Below, in pieces: positions 26,580 to 35,336 of a DNA stretch of 64,000 bases (position 1 is the stretch's first letter; every line of letters starts with the position of its first letter). Origin of the DNA: Sinomonas susongensis. Lineage in GTDB: Bacteria > Actinomycetota > Actinomycetes > Actinomycetales > Micrococcaceae. The stretch is taken from positions 1-64,000 of the forward strand of contig NZ_SSNH01000012.1 of assembly GCF_005877005.1 (NCBI RefSeq), written 5' to 3'. Under the pieces are notes generated by a model, which was not told the DNA's origin, did not search any database, and saw nothing but the letters and a program-made list of their open reading frames with translations. Made by a program: the position numbers and the translations under genes.

Positions 26580-26835
26580 CTCCCCAGTTTTTGCTCCGGC
26601 CTCCCCAGTTTTTGCTCCGCCCTCCCCAGTTTTCGCTCCGGCCTCCCCAGGTTTTGCACCGGCCCCCCCAGTTTTGCTCCGGCCTCCCCAGTTCTGACGA
26701 CGACGGCGGCACGACTCGCCGCCAAGATGGCCGCCCAGCCGCGGGTTGAACCCTAAAACTGGGGAACCCGACGGAGAAACTGGGGAAACTGGCGCAGAAG
26801 CTGGGGAAACCGGCGCAGAAGCTGGGGAGTTCGGC
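26580..26835. repeat. Inverted array of 21-bp tandem repeats
   Basis: Six direct units of about 21 bp with the core CTCCCCAGTTTT (from 26580, 26601, 26622, 26643, 26664 and 26684) are followed, after about 55 bp, by four units in the opposite orientation containing AACTGGGG or AGCTGGGG (26757, 26778, 26799, 26820), also at 21-bp period. The two arms can pair into a long imperfect hairpin. The block fills most of the 344-bp gene-free stretch between the OhrR-like gene and the next gene. Confidence 0.85.
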
Positions 26836-26862
26836 GACAGTCCGCGCGGGGATAATGGACCA

Positions 26863-27789
26863 GTGCACTCTTCCGTCAGCACCGTCCTCACCCAGGACGA
26901 GTGGCTCCCCCGCGCCGAGGCGCACGCCCGCCGGGCTGCAGGCTTCAGCGAACCGTTCGTCGCCCGGCGGAACGCCCGGAAGAAGCATCCCGTCGAGGAC
27001 TTCCTCTTCACCTACTACACGCACAAGCCCGCCCAGCTCGCCCGCTGGCACCCGGGTGCCGGCGTCGTCCTTTCCGGGGAGGCCGCAGCCGAGCGGCTCG
27101 GCTGGAAGAACTACCGCGCACTCACGGACGCCGAGCGGGAAGCGAGCGGCCTCACGGCCGGAGGGACCGCCGTCGTGCTCGACGCCGAGGGCTACCTTCG
27201 CGAGCGCGAGGAGACCCTGCGCTTCTGCCCCCTGATCCTGCGCGGCACTGCCCAGCGGCCGGGACAGTTCGGCTGCTTCGGGCTGCACGAATGGGCGATG
27301 GTGTACCACTCCGAGAAGTTCGGCATCCGCCACGAATACCTTCCCCTGCGGCTGGGCGCCGAGGGCACGGACCGGGTGGTCGAGGAGCACCGCATCCGCT
27401 GCACGCACTTCGACGCCTTCCGCTTCTACACGCCAGACGCCGCGCCCAGGAACGAGTTCCAGCCCACCCGCGAGACCCAGCGCACGCTCGAGCAGCCCGG
27501 ATGCCTCCACGCGAACATGGACCTGTACAAGTGGGCGTACAAGCTGGGGCCGGCCGTCCCCGGCGAGCTCCTCATGGACTGCTTCGAGCTCGCGTGGCGG
27601 GTCCGGGAGATGGACATGCAGGCCTCCCCCTACGACCTTTCCGGCTGGGGGTACGCGCCCATCGCGATTGAGACGCCCGCGGGCAAGGCGGAGTACGTCG
27701 AGAAGCAGCGGCAGTTCGCGGCCGAGGCCGCAGTGCTGCGGGAGCGGCTGGCGACGGCGATCGAGCCCTTGGTCGCGGCCCTTCCCTAG
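26863..27789 (+). CDS. Conserved actinobacterial protein, often named 3-methyladenine DNA glycosylase
   Basis: A 308-residue protein beginning VHSSVSTVLTQDEW and containing HPVEDFLFTYYTHKPAQLARWHPG. Family members are often labelled 3-methyladenine DNA glycosylase, but I see no helix-hairpin-helix glycosylase signature to support it, so treat the function as unknown. The GTG at 26863 is 6 nt after GATAAT (26851-26856), which indicates a leaderless transcript. The frame stays open another 117 nt upstream, but that part encodes the 21-bp DNA repeats and is not believed. Confidence 0.6.
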   Translation: MHSSVSTVLTQDEWLPRAEAHARRAAGFSEPFVARRNARKKHPVEDFLFTYYTHKPAQLARWHPGAGVVLSGEAAAERLGWKNYRALTDAEREASGLTAGGTAVVLDAEGYLREREETLRFCPLILRGTAQRPGQFGCFGLHEWAMVYHSEKFGIRHEYLPLRLGAEGTDRVVEEHRIRCTHFDAFRFYTPDAAPRNEFQPTRETQRTLEQPGCLHANMDLYKWAYKLGPAVPGELLMDCFELAWRVREMDMQASPYDLSGWGYAPIAIETPAGKAEYVEKQRQFAAEAAVLRERLATAIEPLVAALP

Positions 27790-27830
27790 CCGGACGACGC
27801 CGCGATTCCAGTCGCTTTGCCCTGCTCCGG

Positions 27831-27836
27831 TAGAAT
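27831..27836 (+). promoter_or_regulatory. Likely -10 box of purSQL
   Basis: A TAGAAT hexamer 37 nt before the purS ATG. It implies a short leader with the ribosome site CAGGAG. Confidence 0.5.
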
Positions 27837-27873
27837 GGAGCTGCACCTCCCTTCAATCACCAGGAGCCCATTG

Positions 27874-28173
27874 ATGCCCCGGATCGTTGTCGATGTCATG
27901 CCGAAACCCGAGATTCTGGACCCTCAGGGAAAGGCAATCGTGGGGGCGCTGCCGCGACTCGGGTTCACCGCGTTCAGCGGCGTGCGGCAGGGGAAGCGCT
28001 TCGAGCTCACGGTCGAAGGCCCGGTCACCGACGAGATCCTCGAGCAGGCCCGCGAGGCCGCCGCGACGATGCTCTCCAACCCGGTGATCGAGGACGTCGT
28101 GAACGTCGAGGTCCTCGACGAGGCTGCCGCCGCGGCCTCCGAGGACGTGGCCGCTCCGGCCGAGGCTGAGTGA
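27874..28173 (+). CDS. Phosphoribosylformylglycinamidine synthase subunit PurS
   Basis: A 99-residue bridging subunit of the three-part FGAM synthase. [20 protein letters not shown] and the [10 protein letters not shown] segment are typical. A short acidic Ala-rich C-terminal tail is extra. The ATG at 27874 follows CAGGAG. The stop overlaps the next start as GTGA, so PurS, PurQ and PurL are made as a coupled operon. Confidence 0.93.
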   Translation: MPRIVVDVMPKPEILDPQGKAIVGALPRLGFTAFSGVRQGKRFELTVEGPVTDEILEQAREAAATMLSNPVIEDVVNVEVLDEAAAAASEDVAAPAEAE

Positions 28174-28961
28174 GCATGAGCGAGACTCCCCTCATCGGCG
28201 ACGTCGGCACGGCCGCCGGCGCGGCGCTCTCGGGCACTCCCCTTTCCGGTGCCCGCATCGGGGTTGTGACCTTCCCCGGAACCCTCGACGACCGGGATGC
28301 AGCCCGCGCCGTGAAGCTCGCGGGCGGCACTCCCGTCGCGCTCTGGCACGCGGACAGCGAGCTCGGCGACGTCGACGCCGTCGTCCTCCCCGGCGGGTTC
28401 AGCTACGGCGACTATCTGCGCGCCGGCGCGATCGCTCGGTTCGCGCCGCTCATGTCGAAGATCACAAAAGCAGCTTCGGGGGCGGCGTCCTCGAATCCTC
28501 TCCCCGTGCTCGGCATCTGCAACGGCTTCCAGATCCTCACCGAGGCGCACCTGCTGCCCGGTTCGATGATCAAGAACGACCACCTCAAGTTCATCTGCCG
28601 TGACCAGGCCTTGCGTGTCGAGAACAATCGGACGGCCTGGACCAATCAGTTCGAGGAGGGCCAGGAGATCACCGTGGTCCTCAAGAACCAGGACGGCCAG
28701 TACGTCGCCGACGAGAAGACCCTCGACGAGCTCGAGGGCGAGGGACGTGTCGCGTTCCGCTACGTGGGCTGGAACCCGAACGGCTCTCGGCGCGGGATCG
28801 CCGGCATCACGAACGCTGCAGGGAACGTCCTGGGGCTCATGCCGCACCCCGAACACGCCGTCGAGCCCGGATTCGGCCCCCTCGGCGCCGACGGGCACTA
28901 CAGCACCGATGGGCTTGGCTTCTTCGCGTCCGTCCTGAGCCAACTGGTGGACGCAAAATGA
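28170..28961 (+). CDS. FGAM synthase glutaminase subunit PurQ
   Basis: 263 residues if translation starts at the GTG overlapping purS, or 261 from the ATG at 28176. A class I glutamine amidotransferase: the nucleophile elbow [11 protein letters not shown] carries the catalytic Cys, and PHPEHAVE carries the His and Glu. It supplies ammonia to PurL. About 28 residues precede the conserved [14 protein letters not shown] start, a modest extension. The stop overlaps the purL start (ATGA). Confidence 0.95.
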   Translation: MSMSETPLIGDVGTAAGAALSGTPLSGARIGVVTFPGTLDDRDAARAVKLAGGTPVALWHADSELGDVDAVVLPGGFSYGDYLRAGAIARFAPLMSKITKAASGAASSNPLPVLGICNGFQILTEAHLLPGSMIKNDHLKFICRDQALRVENNRTAWTNQFEEGQEITVVLKNQDGQYVADEKTLDELEGEGRVAFRYVGWNPNGSRRGIAGITNAAGNVLGLMPHPEHAVEPGFGPLGADGHYSTDGLGFFASVLSQLVDAK

Positions 28962-31288
28962 CCGCAGGGAATAGGACAGTGCAGACAGCGCCCAAGTTCA
29001 ACATCGACACCGTCGAGCACGCGGCCGGGACCCCCGACGTCGAGCTGCCTTGGGCCGAGCTGGGCCTCAAGCAGAACGAGTTCGAGGAGATCGTCAAGCT
29101 CCTCGGCCGCCGCCCCACCGCCGCCGAGCTCGCAATGTACTCGGTCATGTGGAGCGAGCACTGCTCCTACAAGTCGTCGAAGGTGCACCTCCGCCAGTTC
29201 GGCGAGAAGCTCACCGACGAGATGAAGAAGGACATGATGGTGGGCATCGGCGAGAACGCCGGCGTCACCGACCTCGGCGACGGCTGGGCCGTCACGTTCA
29301 AGGTCGAGTCCCACAACCACCCGTCCTTCGTCGAGCCGTACCAAGGTGCGGCGACCGGCATCGGCGGCATCGTCCGCGACATCATCTCGATGGGCGCGCG
29401 TCCCGTGGCCGTCATGGACCCGCTCCGCTTCGGCGCGATCGACCACCCGGACACGCCGCGCCTCGTGCACGGGATCGTCTCCGGAATCGGTGGGTACGGC
29501 AACTCCCTCGGCCTGCCCAACATCGGCGGCGAGGTCGTGTTCGACTCCGTCTACCAGGCGAACCCGCTCGTGAACGCGCTCGCCGTCGGCGTCCTCCGGC
29601 ATGAGGACCTCCGCCTCGCGAACGCGTCTGGCGTGGGGAACCGGGTGGTCCTGTTCGGCGCCCGCACCGGCGGCGACGGCATCGGCGGCGCGTCCGTGCT
29701 CGCCTCCGAATCGTTCGACGACAGCAAGCCGTCGAAGCGCCCCGCCGTCCAGGTCGGCGACCCGTTCGCCGAGAAGGTCCTCATCGAGTGCTGCCTCGAG
29801 CTCTTCAAGCACTCGCTCGTCGAGGGCATCCAGGACTTGGGCGCGGCCGGCATCTCGTGCGCGACGTCGGAGCTCGCCTCGAATGGCGACGGCGGCATGC
29901 GCGTCGAGCTGACGAGCGTCCTCCTCCGCGACCCCACCCTGACTCCGGGCGAGATCCTCATGTCCGAGTCGCAGGAGCGCATGATGGCGGTTGTTACTCC
30001 GGAGAACGTGGCCGAGTTCGAGAAGGTCATGGAGAAGTGGGACGTCGAGTTCTCGTGGCTCGGCGAAGTCACCGACTCGGGCCGGCTCGTCATCACGTGG
30101 GACGGCGAGACGATCGTCGACGTCGACCCGCGCACCGTGGCCCACGAGGGACCGGTCTACAACCGGCCCTTCCACCGGCCCGAGTGGCTCGATGACGTCC
30201 AGAAGGACGGTTTCCGCGCGTCGTCGGCCGGGAAGAGCCTGCCCGCCTCGGGCGAGGAGCTCAAGGCCGCTGTGCTCGAGCTCATGGCGTCGCCGAACAT
30301 GTGCGACAAGTCGTGGGTCACGAGGCAGTACGACAGCTACGTCGGCGGCAACACGACGCTGGCCTCCCCCGACGACGCAGGCGTGGTCCGCGTCGACGAC
30401 GAGACGGGCCTCGGCGTCGCCATCTCCACCGACGCCAACGGCCGCTATGCGTACCTCGACCCCTACGCCGGCGCGCAGCTCGCCCTCGCGGAGTCGTACC
30501 GCAACGTCGCCACCTCGGGCGCAGTCCCGATGGCTGTCACGGACTGCCTGAACTTCGGCTCGCCTGAGGATCCGGAGGTCATGTGGCAGTTCGCGGAGGC
30601 CGTGCGCGGCCTGGCCGACGCGTGCCAGACGCTCGGCATCCCGGTGACGGGCGGCAACGTCTCGCTCTACAACCAGACGGGCACGACGGCGATCCACCCC
30701 ACCCCGGTCGTGGGAGTCCTCGGCAAGTTCGACGACGTCGCCCGCCGCACGCCGTCGGGCTGGCAGCAGAACGCGGACGGTCAGGCGGTCTACCTCCTCG
30801 GGACGACGCGCGACGAGCTCGACGGCTCCGAGTTCGCCAACCTGCGTGGGCACCTCGGCGGCCTCCCGCCGAAGCTCGACCTCGAGGCGGAGAAGACGCT
30901 CGGCGCGATCGTCATCAACGCGTCGCGAGACGGCATGGTCGATTCCGCACACGATCTCTCCGAGGGCGGCCTCGCGGCGGCCCTGTCCGAGATGGTGCTG
31001 CGCTTCGGCGTCGGCGCCCGCGTCGCGCTGGACGACCTGTGCGAGCGCGACGGGGTTGACGCTTTCACGGCGCTGTTCTCTGAGTCCCAGGCGCGCGCCG
31101 TCGTCGCCGTCCCGCGCTCGGAGGAGGTGCGCTTCAACGACATGGCGAACGCGCGCCAGTTCCCGGTACTGCGTCTCGGCGTCGTCGACGTTTTGGCGAC
31201 CTCGCTCGAGGTGCAGGGCCTCTTCGAACTGCCCATCGCGGAACTCCGCGAGGCCCACGAGGGGACGCTGCCGAAGTACTTCGGCTGA
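28958..31288 (+). CDS. FGAM synthase subunit PurL
   Basis: A 776-residue small-type PurL that converts FGAR to FGAM with ATP and PurQ-derived ammonia. Recognisable segments include [31 protein letters not shown] with the metal/ATP-binding residues, and [14 protein letters not shown] in the second half-repeat. It is coupled to purQ by a 4-bp overlap. A two-part terminator follows. Confidence 0.96.
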   Translation: MTAGNRTVQTAPKFNIDTVEHAAGTPDVELPWAELGLKQNEFEEIVKLLGRRPTAAELAMYSVMWSEHCSYKSSKVHLRQFGEKLTDEMKKDMMVGIGENAGVTDLGDGWAVTFKVESHNHPSFVEPYQGAATGIGGIVRDIISMGARPVAVMDPLRFGAIDHPDTPRLVHGIVSGIGGYGNSLGLPNIGGEVVFDSVYQANPLVNALAVGVLRHEDLRLANASGVGNRVVLFGARTGGDGIGGASVLASESFDDSKPSKRPAVQVGDPFAEKVLIECCLELFKHSLVEGIQDLGAAGISCATSELASNGDGGMRVELTSVLLRDPTLTPGEILMSESQERMMAVVTPENVAEFEKVMEKWDVEFSWLGEVTDSGRLVITWDGETIVDVDPRTVAHEGPVYNRPFHRPEWLDDVQKDGFRASSAGKSLPASGEELKAAVLELMASPNMCDKSWVTRQYDSYVGGNTTLASPDDAGVVRVDDETGLGVAISTDANGRYAYLDPYAGAQLALAESYRNVATSGAVPMAVTDCLNFGSPEDPEVMWQFAEAVRGLADACQTLGIPVTGGNVSLYNQTGTTAIHPTPVVGVLGKFDDVARRTPSGWQQNADGQAVYLLGTTRDELDGSEFANLRGHLGGLPPKLDLEAEKTLGAIVINASRDGMVDSAHDLSEGGLAAALSEMVLRFGVGARVALDDLCERDGVDAFTALFSESQARAVVAVPRSEEVRFNDMANARQFPVLRLGVVDVLATSLEVQGLFELPIAELREAHEGTLPKYFG

Positions 31289-31307
31289 GCCTCCCGACGT
31301 GGGCCGG

Positions 31308-31375
31308 AAATGCCCCGCCTTTCGGACCCAACCCTGCGAAACAGCAGGGGGCGAAGTCCGAAAGGCGGGGCATTT
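31308..31375 (+). terminator. Terminator of purSQL with an inner hairpin
   Basis: A perfect 20-bp stem, AAATGCCCCGCCTTTCGGAC (31308-31327) with its complement at 31356-31375, ends in TTT. A second hairpin, CCCTGC-gaaaca-GCAGGG, sits inside the loop. Since the stem starts AAAA and ends TTTT, it can serve both strands, and DUF503 converges from the other side. Confidence 0.9.
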
Positions 31376-31404
31376 TCATGTCGTCGGCCTTAGATCGTCA
31401 GCCC

Positions 31405-31698
31405 TCAGTCCTCGCTGTGCAGTTCCCGCCGCCGGGCGCTGAGGAGGTCCACTTCCCGGCGTGCGGCCACGAGGCGTTCGACGGCGTCGAGCACCTCGAC
31501 CGCGTGCGCGCGATCCGGCGAGACCAGGGCAGCACCGATGCGGGCACGGCGATGCAGGTCCTGGTCGCCGACCTCCGCAGCCGAAACGTCGAACCGCCGC
31601 CTCAGTTCAGCGACGATGGGCCGGACGACCGCGCGTTTCTCCTTGAGCGAGTGCACGTCGCCCAAGAGGATGTCGAACTCTATCCACGCGATCCACAT
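31405..31698 (-). CDS. DUF503 family protein
   Basis: A 97-residue protein starting MWIAWIEFDILLGDVHSLKEKR, the typical DUF503 (YlxP-like) opening. Its ferredoxin-like fold has no assigned reaction; in other bacteria the gene sits near ribosome-maturation genes, which is not the case here. The ATG is 6 nt after AAGAAT (31705-31710, minus strand), another leaderless start. It converges on the purL terminator. Confidence 0.75.
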   Translation of the reverse strand: MWIAWIEFDILLGDVHSLKEKRAVVRPIVAELRRRFDVSAAEVGDQDLHRRARIGAALVSPDRAHAVEVLDAVERLVAARREVDLLSARRRELHSED

Positions 31699-31729
31699 GC
31701 GGCCATTCTTCCCGGGCTACGGCGCAGGG

Positions 31730-31822
31730 GGCGCAGTTGGCGTACCCGAAACGAGGAGGGGGCGCAGTTGGCGTACCCGAAACGAGGAGGCGGCGCAGTT
31801 GGCGTACCCGAAACGAGGAGGG
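31730..31822. repeat. Three-unit 31-bp tandem repeat
   Basis: Three almost identical 31-bp units (starts 31730, 31761, 31792), each containing GCAGTTGGCGTACCCGAAACG followed by a purine-rich GAGGAGGG. The block lies between the stop of the MpaB-like gene and the start of DUF503. The same TTGGCGTACCCGAAACG core, with the same 31-bp period, recurs at 48200-48274. Confidence 0.92.
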
Positions 31823-31825
31823 GGG

Positions 31826-32740
31826 TTAGAGGACGCCGAGGCGGGTCAGACGACGGCGGGCAGCGGCCTCGCTCGGGCCGGTGCTCCCCAGTGTGCGGCC
31901 GACGACGGCGAGGGTCGCCTGGGCGGCGGGGCGGACGGGCAGCCGGAGAGGGCCGACGGACGCGCGTCGCAGCCCGAGCAGTTCGAGATGCCGGTCGCTC
32001 ATCGAGTCGACGGCCGCGGCGAAGAGCAGCCGATGCCCGGGAACGAGCATGGGGTCGAGCGGTGGGCGCCGGAGGAAGCCGACCACGTCGTCGACGCGCG
32101 GGCCGCCCGCCAGGCTCGCGCCGTCGTCGTACTCCCCCATCCGCTCCCGCAGCGCGGAGACGGAGCGCGGCGGCTCCGGCACCCCCATGAGCTCGCCTGC
32201 CCGCGCCCATTCGGCGACGTAGGCGTCCGCCTCGGCAACCGGAAGTGGGCCCCTGATGTACTCGTAGGAGCCGAGGAAGGCATCCGCGAACGCGATGTGG
32301 ACCCACTCTGCGAGCTCGGGGGCGTTGGCGGCGTAGGTCTGCCGGACGCCACGCCCGTCGACGTACTCGCCGACTACGGCTTCGTGCAGCCGCCGCACGT
32401 ATGCGCATGCACGCTCGGCGGCACCGGTGTCCCCATACGTCACCGTGTAGATCCAGCGGATCGTTCCCGCGAGGCGCCCGAGCGGGTCCTCGCGGTAGTG
32501 GGAATGGTCCACGACGCCGGCGAGGACGCCGGGGTGCAGCGCCTGCGTGAGAAGGGCACGGATGCCGCCCATGAGGGGGGTCATGCCGCCATTGACCCGC
32601 CACGTGAGCGAGTCCGGCGGGAAGTAGCCGGCGTCGTCGCCCTCCGCCAGAGCCAGCTCCCACTCGGGGATGCCCTCGGTCTGACCCGAGAACGTCAGCT
32701 GGAGGCGGCGGCGCAATGGCGAGAGGACATCAAGGCTCAC
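31826..32740 (-). CDS. MpaB/DUF2236-family oxygenase-like protein
   Basis: 304 residues of the oxygenase MpaB / rubber-oxygenase catalytic domain family (DUF2236), which includes latex-clearing b-type haem proteins. WRVNGGMTPLMGGIRALLTQALHPGVLAGVVDHSHYREDP holds the conserved arginine and histidines expected near the haem. The actual reaction is unknown. The GTG at 32740 follows CACGCT (32747-32752, minus strand) by 6 nt. Confidence 0.75.
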   Translation of the reverse strand: MSLDVLSPLRRRLQLTFSGQTEGIPEWELALAEGDDAGYFPPDSLTWRVNGGMTPLMGGIRALLTQALHPGVLAGVVDHSHYREDPLGRLAGTIRWIYTVTYGDTGAAERACAYVRRLHEAVVGEYVDGRGVRQTYAANAPELAEWVHIAFADAFLGSYEYIRGPLPVAEADAYVAEWARAGELMGVPEPPRSVSALRERMGEYDDGASLAGGPRVDDVVGFLRRPPLDPMLVPGHRLLFAAAVDSMSDRHLELLGLRRASVGPLRLPVRPAAQATLAVVGRTLGSTGPSEAAARRRLTRLGVL

Positions 32741-32862
32741 GCATCAAGCGTGGCGCAGTCGAGGCTCCGTCGGCAACGCCGTGGTGGGCAACGCTGCCCG
32801 CAGCCAGGACGAGGGCGCCCTCATCCCGGCCGCGGCCAGCGGTGCTGCTTGGCCCCGAACAG

Positions 32863-33348
32863 CTATTTGGCCCAGTACACGTGGTTGGTCAGGGGACGGA
32901 AGCTCTCCGGATCCGAGACGCTGACTGCCTCGCCGATCAGGATCACATGGTCCCCCGCGTCCACCCGCTGCCAGAGGCGACACTCGATACGCGGGACATC
33001 GACGGCCACAATAGGCGAGCCCAGCACGCCGGGCTCCCAGGCCAGTCCCGCGAACTTCTCCGTCCCCTTCGCCACGAATCGCTGCGCGAGACGGCGGTCT
33101 GCCTCGGACAGGATGTGCACGGCGAAGTTGTCGGTCGTGTTCCAGGCCTCGAACGACGACGAGCGCTTGTCCACGGCCCACGAGACCAGGGCGGGCTCGA
33201 GGCTGACGGACGTGAACGAGTTGCTCACGAGGCCGGCCAACGTGCCGTCGACTTGGGTGGTGACGACCGCGATCCCCGTGGCCCAGTGGCCCATGGCGCG
33301 GCGGAGTTCCGTGCCGTTGACGGCCTGGTCCACGGATGGGACGGTCAT
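32863..33348 (-). CDS. Flavin reductase family protein
   Basis: A 161-residue flavin reductase (FMN-binding split-barrel). LRRAMGHWATGIAVVTT, LVSNSFTSVSLEPALVSW and FAVHILSE are the flavin-binding signature segments. It should make FMNH2 for a partner monooxygenase. The ATG at 33348 has GGAGGAG upstream; longer frames to 33561 run through the riboswitch and are rejected. The SAM-IV-like element in its leader links it to sulfur limitation, and the FMNH2-dependent SfnG encoded 2 kb away is the likely customer. Confidence 0.85.
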   Translation of the reverse strand: MTVPSVDQAVNGTELRRAMGHWATGIAVVTTQVDGTLAGLVSNSFTSVSLEPALVSWAVDKRSSSFEAWNTTDNFAVHILSEADRRLAQRFVAKGTEKFAGLAWEPGVLGSPIVAVDVPRIECRLWQRVDAGDHVILIGEAVSVSDPESFRPLTNHVYWAK

Positions 33349-33370
33349 GGCGCTCCTCCAGCGTTCGGCC

Positions 33371-33392
33371 GGACGCCCGGTTCCGGGCGCCG
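33371..33392 (-). promoter_or_regulatory. Hairpin between riboswitch and flavin reductase start
   Basis: An inverted repeat GACGCCCGG/CCGGGCGCC lies between the SAM-IV-like aptamer and the ribosome site of the flavin reductase. It is a plausible expression platform; it has no U-run, so control is more likely at translation. Confidence 0.4.
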
Positions 33393-33418
33393 TACTTGCC
33401 GCGGACTCTCGCCGCGAC

Positions 33419-33503
33419 CGGATCCTCATCTGGGGCACCCCACTTACGGGAGAGGGTTGCCGCCCGGCCAGCCAGAGCTTTGCACCGGGGCTCTTGATCC
33501 TGC
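33419..33503 (-). ncRNA. SAM-IV-class riboswitch (minus strand)
   Basis: On the minus strand the order is GGATCAAGAGCCCCGG, a loop, CTGGCCGGGCGGCAACCCTC, then GTGGGGTGCCCCAGATGA and GGATCC. The GGCAACCCTC and GGGGTGCCCC...GATGA strands with a closing GGATC/GATCC stem fit the SAM-IV (actinobacterial SAM) aptamer. It sits 70 bp before the flavin reductase start and should lower expression when S-adenosylmethionine is abundant. Confidence 0.75.
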
Positions 33504-33636
33504 CCTTCAGCCTAGGGACAGCCTCTTTGGCTCGTAAAGCGATTCCGTAACACGGAAACACAACTTATTGGTCGTCCGGTCGTGACTCTCCGTGACGCTG
33601 TGTGGCGCGGCGAGCTTTGGCTTGAGGACTTCTGCG

Positions 33637-33993
33637 TCAGAAGACGCGAGTCGGCGATGCGCCCGCGCGGGCCAGGCGGACGGCGTCGTCGTCGCGCCGT
33701 TCGCGGAGGCGGGCGTCGATGGCCGCCGCTGCGTCGAGCGACTCACGCAGCCAAGCCCACGCTCGCCGGGCGGCCCGGCGGAGCCCGCCCAGATCCGGCA
33801 GGCCCAGCAGATCACCCGCATGGTCTGGAAGCGCGGTGGGCGCGACGAAGGGAGCGACCGCGAGCACCCGGTCATGCGGCGTCCGCATGGGACGGCGGGG
33901 TTCCGGGCGGAGCGGGTGGCGGACCGGGGCGGGGGCCGCTGCCCGGGATTCGAGGGCGTGTGACGAGGGGGTGCGAGTGGTTGCCGTGCTCAT
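33637..33993 (-). CDS. Hypothetical protein, Arg/Ala-rich
   Basis: A 118-residue protein beginning MSTATTRTPSSHALESR. The C-terminal half (LPDLGGLRRAARRAWAWLRESLDAAAAIDARLRERR) looks like a basic amphipathic helix. No family was recognised. It is divergent from the ArsR-type gene, and the ATG at 33993 is chosen as the first after the divergent promoter; the frame is open much further upstream, but that overlaps the ArsR gene. Confidence 0.45.
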   Translation of the reverse strand: MSTATTRTPSSHALESRAAAPAPVRHPLRPEPRRPMRTPHDRVLAVAPFVAPTALPDHAGDLLGLPDLGGLRRAARRAWAWLRESLDAAAAIDARLRERRDDDAVRLARAGASPTRVF

Positions 33994-34086
33994 GTCCAGC
34001 AGTGTGCGCGTGCTCCGAGCGGGGCGAAACGATTCGGTCCTCCTCGAATCCTCGACCCCGGCCAGCCGGATTCCTACGCTGGAACC

Positions 34087-35076
34087 ATGCTCATCCGACT
34101 CACGAGCGAAGACCTCACTCGCGTGCGTTTCGATGCCTCGCCGATGTGGGAGACCGTCACGAGCTTGCGCGCCCTCCAGCAGGGCACGCCCGTGCACCGG
34201 CCATGGATCGAGGAGGCGAAGAAGCGCCTCGCCGACTCCCCTGACCGGAAGGCGAAGGACCACCTCCGCCTCCTCACGACGCTCGTGCAGCCGAAGGGCT
34301 TCATCGCCGATTCGCTCACGCCGACGCCGACGCGGCAGGACTCGTTCCCGGAGACACTCGCCGCCGTCGCGGCCGTTCCAGCCGAGCTCTGGCTCCGTGA
34401 CATCGGGTTCCTCGAGAAGCGCGATCTCCCGGACTACGCGAGGCGTGTCCTGGCAGAGCTCCACGACGACGTCGACGCCGGCATCCGCCGCGTGACCGCC
34501 GCCCTGAGCTGGTACTGGGCGACCGCCGTCGAGCCCTATTGGCCGCGCCTGCGCTCGGTGCTGCTCGCGGACATCGATTCCCGGCTCGAGAATCTCGCGC
34601 ACTACGGCATTCAGGAGGTCTTCAAGACCCTGCATCCGAGCATCCGGCTTGGCGAGCAGGGCCTCGAGATCATGCGCGACTGCGAGGCCACCGACCGCCC
34701 GAAGCCCGGCGGCGGGCTTGTCCTCGTGCCGACGGCGTTCGTCTGGCCCTCCACGCTCGTACTCAACACGGCGCCGTTCGTCCCGACCATCACGTACGCG
34801 CCGCGCGGCGTGGGGCGACTGTGGGAGAAGACGCGGGAGACGCAGGAGAGCCCCATCTCCCGGCTCCTCGGGCGCACGCGTGCCCAGATCCTCGCGCAGC
34901 TCGACGTCCCGATGACGACGACGCAGCTCGCCTGTGCGCTCGACCTCGCGGCCGGGACGGTCAGCAGTCATCTGAAGGTCCTCGCCGAGTCCGGGCTTAC
35001 CGAGCCGGTGCGGGCCGGCCGCGAGGTGTTCTATCAGCGGGGGAAGGTGGGCGAGCAGCTGCTCGCGAGGGCGTGA
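34087..35076 (+). CDS. ArsR-type helix-turn-helix regulator with DUF5937-like N-terminal region
   Basis: A 329-residue protein. The first 240 residues form an uncharacterised sensor region (MLIRLTSEDLTRVRFDASPM; DUF5937-like), and the last 80 form an ArsR winged helix (TTTQLACALDLAAGTVSSHL, then VLAESGLTEPVRAGREVFYQR). It lacks metal-sensing CXC motifs. The ATG at 34087 is 6 nt after TACGCT (34075-34080), a leaderless start. It precedes the sulfur operon on the same strand, but the riboswitch region separates them. Confidence 0.75.
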   Translation: MLIRLTSEDLTRVRFDASPMWETVTSLRALQQGTPVHRPWIEEAKKRLADSPDRKAKDHLRLLTTLVQPKGFIADSLTPTPTRQDSFPETLAAVAAVPAELWLRDIGFLEKRDLPDYARRVLAELHDDVDAGIRRVTAALSWYWATAVEPYWPRLRSVLLADIDSRLENLAHYGIQEVFKTLHPSIRLGEQGLEIMRDCEATDRPKPGGGLVLVPTAFVWPSTLVLNTAPFVPTITYAPRGVGRLWEKTRETQESPISRLLGRTRAQILAQLDVPMTTTQLACALDLAAGTVSSHLKVLAESGLTEPVRAGREVFYQRGKVGEQLLARA

Positions 35077-35185
35077 GGAACCGCGGCGAGGTTCCCGATC
35101 GAAGGATGTTCGGATGAATCAAGTCGAGACCCTCCGTGACGAAATGGTTTGCATCGTTACGCCCCTATTCAGGAGAATCTCAATG

Positions 35186-35294
35186 ACCCATCCTGAGCGG
35201 CCGAGAGATCTGGATCTGCGACGCCGCAGCAACCCTGGACCGTCGGCGAATCATGCCAGCCGTGCCAAAGGTGCTACTGCCAGAAGCGATGGTG
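35186..35294 (+). ncRNA. SAM-I (S-box)-like riboswitch
   Basis: The conserved core is recognisable: CGAGAGATC, then GACGCCGCAGCAACC, and later AAAGGTGCTACTGCCAGAA, with CCATC (35188-35192) and GATGG (35288-35292) closing the basal stem. It lies 43 nt before sfnG, which is followed by an O-acetylhomoserine sulfhydrylase gene, a classic S-box target. It should shut the operon down when S-adenosylmethionine is plentiful. The aptamer class is called from conserved strands only, without folding. Confidence 0.75.
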
Positions 35295-35336
35295 AGTGCC
35301 CCGCTCTCGTCGCGCCCGAGTTCAAGGAGCGCAGCC

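Noticed and set aside
33637-34971. A 444-residue minus-strand protein opposite the ArsR-type gene
   Set aside because: Most of it is the Arg-rich shadow of the well-supported ArsR-type gene. Only the last 118 codons, outside that gene, are kept as a possible hypothetical.
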